Shown: positions 56,500-64,000 of the stretch, in pieces
Layout of the letters: the number at the start of each line of letters is the position of its first letter
Position numbering within the stretch: the stretch's first letter is position 1
NCBI GenBank assembly: GCA_900175165.2
Contig: FWWN02000702.1
Location: forward strand, 1-64,000
Direction: 5' to 3'
Source of the DNA: Rhizomucor pusillus
Taxonomy: Eukaryota > Mucoromycota > Mucoromycetes > Mucorales > Lichtheimiaceae
Length of the DNA: 64,000 bases
Program-made: the position numbers and the translations under genes
The notes under the pieces: model-generated
Database searches by the model: none
What the model saw: only the letters and a program-made list of their open reading frames with translations
What the model was told of the DNA's origin: nothing

Positions 56500-57613
56500 A
56501 CATCTACAACCTTCTTTGCATCTTCGCTCTGCATGGTATCTGACCCGCGGTCGCTCTCGCGAGTTCTATTACGCAAACATCGCGTGTATTAACTTAGCGT
56601 TTCAGAGCGTACTGCTCTTCGTCGACGACGTAGTCCATGGGCTCCAATCTGCCGTACTCGTCGACAGCAAGCGAGTGTACACGCTCTACACTGATCAGGG
56701 CAAAGCAGGACAAAGCCAGATCCTTCAAACTGATGTTTGAGAAAGTTCTGAGTGCTTCAGCTGCCGCAAAGCGGTTGGGTATCCATGTTCGGACGGCTCA
56801 AAGACGGCCAAACAGTAGGAGGCGGATCCTGATAGCGTATTCGCGAAGCGTAAGAAGAATGGTCGTCCGCGTGTCCTCGGTGAAGAGCATAAGAAGGTCA
56901 TTCTAGAGTACGTCGATATGAATCCTTCGGCGGTCTTGGAACAGTTTATGGAGCGACTGCTGCAGAGGTTCAAAGGGCTCGAAGTCTCTAAAAGCACTGT
57001 TCATGACTTCGTGAGGATGAATGCAACCTGTCATTTAAGAATGGTCGGTTTCAGCCAGTGGACAGGTATAGTGAGACCAAGATTCAAGAGCGCCTTGACT
57101 GGGTTCGCAATGGGAGGGAACCGATATGGACTTTAGGCTTCCTGGATGAGTCTGCCTTCCACGTCAACATGAAACGCAGTATGGCCCGGTCAAAGAAAGG
57201 TTCGCCTGCGATAGTCACTGTGCCCAAAAGATGAGCGCAGACAGCCACCGTTTTGGGCGCGATCTCTGCTTCAGATCTGGTCAAATGCAGCCTGAGACCG
57301 CCACAGACGCGGGCCAAGAAGAGGAAGCGAGGAGGTCATTGCTGAGCTTAAGAGTACAAAAATAGTAGCAAGTCATTGTCTTAGCTTCTTGAAGGCTACA
57401 ATAGATGAGATGGACCAGTATCCACACATGAAAGGCTACTATCTTGCTATTGATAACGCCTATATCCACAAGTCTGACGATATTGCTAAATATATCGCGT
57501 CCCGCGATTATCGCTATGCCTACTTGCCATCATACTCTCCCGCACTCAACCCGATTGAACAGTTCTGGTCGGTGGTTAAGAGCAAAGTTAAGCGCAACAA
57601 TAAAGGATGGTAA
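56500..57613 (+). mobile_element. decayed IS630/Tc1-type DDE transposase, copy B
   Basis: Fragments run in order through several frames: KRVYTLYTDQ; FEKVLSASAAAKRLGIHVRT (helix-turn-helix); EQFMERLLQRFKGLEVSKST then VHDFVR; FLDESAFHVNMKRSMARSKK then GSPAIVTV; TVLGAISASDLVKCSLRPP; MKATIDEMDQYPHMKGYYLA then IDNAYIHKSDDIAKYI; and YLPSYSPALNPIEQFWSVVK then SKVKRN, the classic last block of IS630/Tc1 enzymes. Frameshifts near 56700, 57050, 57130 and 57340 inactivate it. It is better kept than copy A. Inverted repeats and a TA duplication were not located. Confidence 0.85.
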
Positions 57614-57876
57614 ACTGGCCGGACAGAAACAGTTGCAGTTTGTTTATGTAGATACTGAACCTATACTGCTATTCTAAAAAGCATTGTCGCAAAGATCTAG
57701 AATCCATGTGACGGTATAGATGCGTTCTATAAATCAACAATGAATGTAGGTTTGGAAAAACGGGCAAGTCATGACTGGATGCATGGCTGGAGTGTGGTGT
57801 ATAAATAAGAGGATTGTATACACGTTTGGTGATTATTATCGTCGTCGTTGTTGTTTTGTTGTTGATGCTAGGGCTG

Positions 57877-57904
57877 TGAGAGAGAGAGAGAGAGAGAGAG
57901 AGAG
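57877..57904. repeat. (AG)n microsatellite
   Basis: About 14 uninterrupted GA units, downstream of the small membrane protein gene. Confidence 0.9.
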
Positions 57905-57969
57905 CGTTTTAAAGGTATTCAAGTTGCCCGATAACAACGACGTCCAATTATTCATTATTGTCGATGTCC

Positions 57970-58206
57970 TCATAAGATTTGTTCTTCTTGCCGTTGTTGC
58001 TCAAAGTCCCGTTTCTTTTCGAGCAAAAGTGCCAAACGCTTCTCCTGTGGCATTCTTTCCATCAACATTGATTTGTAATCTACATAGTTCTGTTTGCATG
58101 CACCAACCTTGGACTTGATCTTGTAGTCTTCAAGCAAGTAGAATCCTGCAGCGCCACCAACAAGTGCACCGATCGATACAGCTAATGAGAAACCAAACTT
58201 GCCCAT
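57970..58206 (-). CDS. small single-pass membrane protein, unknown
   Basis: A 78-residue ORF. MGKFGFSLAVSIGALVGGAA then GFYLLED forms one N-terminal membrane span of a glycine-rich kind, common in small mitochondrial inner-membrane proteins. A charged amphipathic helix (KSMLMERMPQEKRLALLLEK then KRDFEQQRQEEQIL) follows and runs to the end. The composition and size resemble respiratory-complex accessory or assembly factors, but I recognise no specific family. The 5' UTR ends in a CA repeat touching the start codon. Real coding status rests on the N-terminal span, open frame and helix pattern; no intron is needed. Confidence 0.6.
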   Translation of the reverse strand: MGKFGFSLAVSIGALVGGAAGFYLLEDYKIKSKVGACKQNYVDYKSMLMERMPQEKRLALLLEKKRDFEQQRQEEQIL

Positions 58207-58209
58207 ATG

Positions 58210-58237
58210 TGCGTGTGTGTGTGTGTGTGTGTGTGTG
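58210..58237. repeat. (GT)n microsatellite abutting a start codon
   Basis: A run of about 14 GT units on the plus strand (CA on the coding strand) lies directly before the ATG of the small membrane protein, ending only 4 bases from it. Confidence 0.9.
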
Positions 58238-59150
58238 AGAATGGACGGGAAATGTTTGTGGGACGGAAATCAGATATACAATTTTGGATAACGGGTTCAG
58301 CAGCCGATCCCATCATCTCCTCGAGAGCCATCACGCACCTGCCAACGCAAAACGGTACTGGCCCATCCTTTGCGCTTACTAAAGGGGTCGCACTAATGTG
58401 CATTCTAGCGATACTTTTAAAATCGATTTTCGAGTGTTGATGGATCACCGGATGTATAGGAACCATATGCAAAAGATCGATCTTTCTGAAGGGGAGTTTT
58501 TATATTGAAGGCTCTTATGTGCAGTGGCAGAACTTGTTACTGTACCAAAAAACGACAGAGCTAAAGGCGGTCGAGCTTGACAAATGGATCTCCTCCACCT
58601 CCCACGCACGGACCATTACACAAATGAAGTATTACTTGACCTTTCATTTAAGCTATATTCCTTGGACTATAGCTATTGATCCTGCAGAGGGTACGCCAGG
58701 CGGAGAGATACGAATAGTTGACGAGAAGAGCTAATGGTGAATAGATGGATTCATACAAGAGTATCTAACAAATATGTACCTTTTTCTATATTGGCAAAGA
58801 AGAAGCAACCAGCATCTGCAGATCACATGATTCGAGGACATGCTAAATAAATCAATTCAGATTTTTGCGAAGTCGTCAATGCACAGCAAGCCCCTTATTC
58901 CCGTAGAAAAGCAAGGTTAGATTTTCATTGAATAAAGTAATTGCACAAACGGTTATGGATGTATTTATACGTAGCTCCAAGGATTTCATCAAAGAAAAAT
59001 GGGAATGCTTTAAAGATTGGACAGACGTATATATATGTATATATATACATATATATATATATAGACTGTGACAACTTTTGAATCCTACTACTTTTCTTCT
59101 TCCTGTTCGCTTCTACTGTCTGTCACGTTCACTCTCTTTCGGTTTTACCC
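58238..59150. other. intergenic with coding-like relic and AT repeat
   Basis: Around 58400-58735 the plus strand has broken frames (for example KTTELKAVELDKWISSTSHA then YYLTFHLSYIPWTI) that look like an old element ORF. An AT-rich imperfect palindrome of TATATATGTATATATATACA type lies at 59027-59064, about 90 bases before the next ATG. Pyrimidine-rich sequence follows up to that start. Confidence 0.4.
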
Positions 59151-59814
59151 ATGCGACAAGGTCCCTTGACGTTCCTTTTTGCGCCATTCTTCATACTAGC
59201 ATTCCTTTTACTGCAACGTGTGTGTGCAGATGATATATCATTACTCGAGCCTCGCAACCACAGTACGCACTATGCAGGTTCCGACCTGACCATCCACTAT
59301 AAAGGTATTTATTCATTCAATTCGTCAATGGATGTATTGTACACCCATGCTAAAGGGAGCGCGGGTCAGTGAATTTTAATGGCATGGCATCGCTCGGTTC
59401 GGCTGCTGTCTCGCTCGCAGATTCAAGAACAGGCAACATAATCCAAGTGTTCGCAGAAGCGATTTGGTTGAGAAGCAACGGCAATCGACAGGTCAACTTT
59501 ACGTGGCATATTCCTCGAGATTTTCCAAGCAGCACATACATTTTGCGAGTTGTAGGACCGTAAGTAAATATCTTCTTACGCGCGTTCATATGTGTATTTA
59601 CACTGACCACGATTTTGAATGCAGAGCTTCTTACCCCTGTTCACGCCACAATGATGGACGACGTAAGTGTATAAAAGATATGGAAATTCCCATTTTTCTT
59701 GTTTCTTGCAACTGACCTCTCTCTCTCTCTCTCATAGCACCCTACGGCCGCTGTACGACTATCATTGAGAACTCTGTATCTTTTGATATCCGAAGCAACA
59801 ACTCCTATAAATGA
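59151..59814 (+). CDS. secreted Kre9/Knh-like protein
   Basis: Four exons give about 150 residues. The signal peptide is MRQGPLTFLFAPFFILAFLL then LQRVCA. The mature part begins DDISLLEPRNHSTHYAGSDL then TIHYKVNFNG, where the join is made by splicing at GTCAG. It continues SAAVSLADSRTGNIIQVFAE then RQVNFTWHIPRDFPSSTYIL then RVVGPASYPCSRHNDGR, and ends PPYGRCTTIIENSVSFDIRS then NNSYK. This Ig-like pattern (an opening 'L-x-P', 'T-W-x-I-P' and 'Y-x-L-R-V') is that of the Kre9/Knh1 and Ser/Thr-rich surface protein group, with two Cys likely bridged. There is no GPI signal, so it should be soluble and secreted, unlike the relative at 51.6 kb. Confidence 0.78.
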
Positions 59815-60291
59815 AAAGTAAACTTCAATCTATATTTGTAATGAAAAAGGGGGAGGGCAGGCCCAAGAATGTTGTGGTCAATATATTGAAAGCATCGTGA
59901 TATATATTTTTACCAGGAACATGTACACCAAATTCCCAGGCCATGCTGTTAAAACCAGCAGCATCGATAAATATTGTATCCCAAATTCTTGTTCTATCAC
60001 ACGCAATCGTGATCCATTGCTATCAACCATCTTGCGACAGTACTGACGCATGAAGAATACTTCTGTGTAAACTAGCAAGTAAAGCAATAATTGATGTTTA
60101 TACAATTGATTTCTTGTTGATGGCTTCGTATTGACTTGTAATCTACACGGTGGTTCCGTGAGATTGACGAAATACGAATTTTGCAGCGATAGGGGTTGCT
60201 GAAGAATGTGGTCAGTGTGGTAACGATCTGTTCTAAAGCAGATTAAATGAATATCACGTCTTTCTTTCTGTTTCCCTTCTTATTGTTCAGT
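59815..60291. other. intergenic, no gene recognised
   Basis: Short AT-rich spacer. The sequence before the Bud6 ATG (TATTGTTCAG|T) looks like a splice acceptor, so a 5' UTR intron is possible. Confidence 0.5.
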
Positions 60292-61786
60292 ATGCTATCA
60301 CCCCCTGACTCCCCATCGGGCAACTACGACGCAAATGCAAGAAAGATTGCCTCGTCACAAGACTCTGTAGGTGTCACAACAGCAGCCGTATTTGCCTGCA
60401 AAAGTTATCTATCATAAACTAAACAATGTTACCATCCAAAGTTCAGGTTGAGCAATTGCTTACTTCGACTCAAATGCTGCTATCTGCACTCGATGGCTGG
60501 TCCACTGGCAAATCAGATCGGCAGCTGGTCGTTAATGCACACAACAGACTGTTATCATGCCTGGCAGAAGAAGCTCAGCGTAAATTTGTAACGGAGGATG
60601 ATCCCTCAATGAGGTAAAAATACAGATGCGTTGAAAGCAAACATGACTTGAAAGGACTAATAGCGGTAAATTCAAAATAGTAGCAACAGCAACGTCGTTG
60701 CGCAGATAGCGCAGGAACTGGAGGAAGCCATGGCAGAATGGCTGGAGGAGGAGGAGGACGACGACGAGTCGTATATACCGGCTATCCGAGATATCCTTTT
60801 AGAGCTTTTGCATGTCCTCCGGCGCAGAGAGCAACAAGGTTCAAAGGCGCCCGAGCCGCCGCCGAGGAGTGCAAAAAGGAAATCGGCGGGCAAGACATTG
60901 TTTTTGCAGTTTGGCAAACGCGTCCGCAAGGTGCACTGTACAAGTGGACTGCATTCGCTGGATGATGTGCGTGTGCTGTTTGAGGAAAAATTCAACAAAC
61001 CGGATATGCTGCTCGGGAGGAACATTGTCGTCTACATCCGGCATCCTGTGACTCAATCAATGCATCGTTTAACAGATATGCAAGATGTTGTCAATGGTAG
61101 CCTATTGGTGCTTCCCATTGGTAAGCCAAGCATGGCATTAAAAATAGATTTTTTGATCATCTCACAAATTTCTATTGGTGTGTATAGATACATCCGGACT
61201 GCGTACCTTTGTTGAGCAGCAGCTGCATGCACTGAAACGCGCGGTACAGCAGCAGAAAGAAAAAGAAGAATGTGTCAACATTCAATCTGACGTGCATCAA
61301 CTGCGCGAGGATATCAACGCACTGCAGAGGATATCAACCGAGTTTCGCGCGCAATACCAGTATATGTTGGCCAACAGCATCGATAAAATCAGATCGACGC
61401 GGCCGCCGCCGTCGCTCGAACAGCATGAATGCAACCTGGCAAACGTCGCTGCGCGATTTTGCCAACTGCAAGATGCGGTTGACGGTATCACCCAAGACAT
61501 TGTCCAGCGACGCTGCCGCCCGTCAGACGCGTGGATGCGCAGCTGTGCAATGGAGCTCCAGGAACTGCAGGTAGACCTCGCAAAGTACACGGCAGATACC
61601 GCTCACTACAGAGCGCAGTGGAGGAAAAATTGGGAACGCGGGTTGCAAAAGGTTGCTTCGGAGCAGCACTTTTTGAGGCAAAGCGAGGCACTCGTGTCAG
61701 ATGTCAGGGATGATTGCAATGAAATCGATCAGGTTTTAGAATACTTGGATCGTATTTGTACTTCTCAATCTACTTCTCCTTCATGA
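60292..61786 (+). CDS. BUD6: Bud6/AIP3 actin- and formin-interacting protein
   Basis: Four exons give about 430 residues. The start MLSPPDSPSGNYDANARKIA joins across an intron to SVEQLLTSTQMLLSALDGWS, the conserved first helix of the AIP3 domain. A basic block KSAGKTLFLQFGKRVRKVHC, then HSLDDVRVLFEEKFNKPDML and NIVVYIRHPVTQSMHRLTDM then QDVVNGSLLVLPI, is the family's core. The C-terminal part is long coiled coil (LRTFVEQQLHALKRAVQQQK .. DQVLEYLDRICTS). Bud6 helps formins nucleate actin at growth tips. Ascomycete and yeast proteins are usually near 800 residues or more because of a long disordered N-terminus; this copy is compact, with a short acidic linker (EEEEDDDESY). Confidence 0.85.
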
Positions 61787-63685
61787 ATCAATGCGAGTCC
61801 ACTTTGTCTTATATCTACGTTTTTGTCTGCCATGTAGTTAGACAGTAGAAGAGAGAGGCGGTGGAGGTGGATATGATGCACTATCATTGCTCTGCTTGTA
61901 TGTAGGACCAGCTGCTTCAGATGATAATGATGATTTACATATGCAAAAAGAATACACAATAGATTACACAGTGACGTATCCTAAGCTTATCAAACGTGAC
62001 ATCCAGGGGAGGGTGGGGGATGAAGGATCTGGCAGAAGAAACAATTAGATTTTGCTCGTGATGGTGGTGATAACCAATGACAAGAAAGGACCGCCCATTC
62101 CTTCAAGTGCTGGACCGATTTGTGATGACAATAATTCGCGCAGCGATCCTTGTGCAAAGTAATTAACTCGTTATTAAAACAATATATTTCAAGGGGAGAC
62201 TGGCCTTTTCACATTACAGAAGGCTGCCAACACGTGAAGTGAATTCCGGCCGTAGGATAACGGAGAACATCAGAGCTCTAACTAAACGAAGAGGTCATAA
62301 AATGCCTCATCACCAGAACACTGTGCAGTCAAGGGAATGAAACTTGCCATGGAATTCACGAGGTCTAGTTAGAGAGAGCTTTGATGCAAGATTTATAGTG
62401 GATTAATCCGCTGGGAAAGCTTGACATACTTTACCAAATGTATCGTGTTGTGCTTTTGCCTTGTCATCTCATTTGCTGGCCGTAGAGTGTAGCCAAATTT
62501 GCTGCAATTTCGAGTCTTTCTAGAAGGCCGTTTCTGGCCTGTTCCAGGCCACTAAACATGGTGCCAGAGCAATTTGGGCCAAATTATTTTCCAAGACACC
62601 CGGATACTGTGATTGGTGAAGGATTCCTAGTACTTTACTTGTAAAAGGTTTACGTCTATTATGGTAGCAGGAACGTGGGGTGGTACTTGATACTAAGCTT
62701 TCTGGGTGCAATCAACAACGTGGAAATGTGCAACGTTGGTGGTGGTCGTTACAAAACTGATCGATTCCACGTTCACGGGTCGATCCAAATTGGGGGCAAA
62801 GGGCTTTTTGTTTGAATTAATGCCCTGATTTTCGAATTCAGATAAATGAGCCATTATTTTCCATCATTGACTGACCCTTGCTACTATACTTCCGGTAGCA
62901 GGAAAGAGAGGGTGGGGGGGGGGCAGCAGTGTGCCCTTTGTATATGACGACATGGTGCAGAGGAAAAACGAACATTTTTTGGCGGGTTTGCTACACTCCA
63001 GCAGCAGCAGCAGGACCCCGGCTAATCCCCCATGGCTTGCGCGCCGCCACCCCGCATCTCCTTGGCGTTTCTGACATGTTTGGGATTATCTTCTTACAAT
63101 ACAAGTACATACGGAGTTTACATGATTGCAGGCATAATGAAACAAAGCAAGAAGAGCAAAAAGGTCCGCTCAGATCCGCCGGCCGCTCTTCACGTCCTCA
63201 CGAAATTAAGCCTTCTTTTAGCATGCATGCCCAACGATTTCTTTATACAATTAAAAAACCTATGCTGATAATGTGACCATAGCAGTGAGTGCTTGAACAT
63301 GAAAAAGCAAACTATAAAAAATAGGAGCGGGAGCAGGAGAGAGCGATGCTAGCAGCAGACATAGCAGCAGAGTGAGAGGAGAGGAGTTGAAGCACCAATA
63401 GGACCGCCATCCTGCATAGGGGTCACAGGGTTCTTGCCCCCCACTCACCCACCCACCCCGGAAAGAAGATCCACAAAGAGTGGTGGTGGGTGTTGTTTGG
63501 AGCAGATTTGAATTTCTCCATCATCAGCATACGTAACTGTCATTGCAGATCCGATACAATAATAAAGCATTTAAATTTGCTAATTTCAGCCTCCCCCTCT
63601 TTCTCCTCCCTGTGGATATAAAAGCACCTCACGTTTGTGTCCTTCCTCTCTCTCCCACCTCCTTTCTGGTACACTCACACACGCA
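61787..63685. other. long gene-poor stretch
   Basis: No supported gene. A run of ten G lies near 62913. ORFs at 62520-62711 and 62929-63276 lack family resemblance and splice logic. The last 400 bases are purine- then pyrimidine-rich and should hold the promoter of the candidate gene at 63686. Confidence 0.5.
63617..63624 (+). promoter_or_regulatory. TATA box
   Basis: TATAAAAG lies 62 bases before the ATG at 63686, followed by a CTCTCTCTCCCACC pyrimidine stretch typical of transcription starts here. Confidence 0.6.
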
Positions 63686-63884
63686 ATGGTATATTATCTT
63701 CAGAACAACAGTAACAACAACCGCGTTTGCAACCAGCAGCACTCTGGATTCTGCAGTTGCTGCGGAGTGGACGTCACTCGATTCAGGTACAGTACAGTAA
63801 TCCCAAGTTCTCGGTCGACCGTTGTTCTCACCATGGAAACATGACAGCCATGAGTTTTGGTGCCGCTTTGCACGACGACGATGA
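63686..63884 (+). CDS. candidate small spliced Cys-rich peptide
   Basis: Downstream of a good TATA box the ATG opens MVYYLQNNSNNNRVCNQQHS then GFCSCCGVDVTRF. A possible intron (63787-63847, GTACAG..GACAG) would join to SHEFWCRFARRR and a stop, giving 45 residues. Reading through instead gives a 52-residue peptide ending LTMET. The promoter argues for a transcribed gene, but the coding choice is uncertain and the gene could continue beyond the window. No family recognised. Confidence 0.3.
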
Positions 63885-64000
63885 ACATCCATCCATCCAA
63901 CGATCCGACGAATATTTTCTTTTTCTTGTTTTACCAACCCATTCACTCGCTCGCTAAAACAATGTTTCGAAACATCCATCACCACCAAGCGATCTCACTC

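Noticed and set aside
58182..58472. Minus-strand frame containing a His-Thr run
   Set aside because: The run is translated CA microsatellite and the frame overlaps the start of the small membrane protein.
62929..63276. 115-residue plus-strand frame
   Set aside because: No start context, no splice sites and no family resemblance; composition matches the surrounding noncoding sequence.
1..64000. tRNA, 5S rRNA, CRISPR, phage or plasmid features
   Set aside because: No B-box-containing cloverleaf, rRNA-like sequence, or spaced direct repeats were seen; the only direct tandem array is the 3 x 166-bp repeat, which has no spacers.

Overview
The window is nuclear DNA of a filamentous fungus, most likely an early-diverging Mucoromycota (Mucorales-type) genome. 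The supporting signs are: many introns of about 50-80 nt with GT(A/G)AGT-like donors; CT-rich tracts just upstream of start codons; fungal genes such as CDC12-type septin, Bud6/AIP3, GPI-anchored Kre9/Knh-like proteins, LtrA and calcineurin A; and decayed IS630/Tc1-type transposases. There are no operons, no CRISPR array, and no rRNA or tRNA gene that I could recognise. All gene models were spliced by eye from protein-family continuity and GT/GC..AG junctions, so exon borders are predictions.

Layout. 0.7-10.8 kb: tRNA methyltransferase TRM13 (-), a decayed LINE reverse transcriptase fragment (-), pseudouridine synthase DEG1/PUS3 (-), an SRA1-domain protein (+), complex I subunit NDUFB10 (+), a short TUG/Ubx4-type UBX protein (-) and an OLA1/YchF ATPase (-) with a predicted 7-nt microexon. 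10.9-17 kb: a gene-poor stretch holding a decayed IS630/Tc1-type transposase, another unidentified relic element and orphan exon-like fragments. 17.3-25 kb: a disordered hypothetical protein (+), ribosomal protein eS19 (-), glycerol-3-phosphate acyltransferase (-) and calcineurin A (+). 25-33 kb: a polyQ-rich Eaf1/Vid21-like NuA4 subunit (-) and an LtrA membrane protein (-). 34-39 kb: TCTP (+), a BRCT protein of microcephalin type (+) and a small basic protein (+). 41.7-52.5 kb: secreted GH5 mannanase (+) followed by a 3 x 166-bp tandem repeat, PKA regulatory subunit (+), septin Cdc12 (+), a METTL21-type methyltransferase (-), Abp1/drebrin-like protein (+) and a GPI-anchored Kre9-like protein (+). 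53.4-64 kb: an acidic RING protein (-), two small genes, a second decayed IS630/Tc1 copy, a secreted Kre9-like protein (+), compact Bud6/AIP3 (+) and a long gene-poor tail ending in a TATA-driven small candidate gene.

Functionally this is mostly housekeeping and morphogenesis. Septin, Abp1, Bud6, calcineurin and PKA-R all bear on polarised growth, and the mannanase and two Kre9-like proteins are cell-surface or secreted products. I found no convincing new multi-gene system. The best leads are gene-structure oddities (a 7-nt coding microexon, three GC-AG introns, a stop codon alone in the last exon), the tandem repeat behind the mannanase gene, and several small spliced genes without recognised family.
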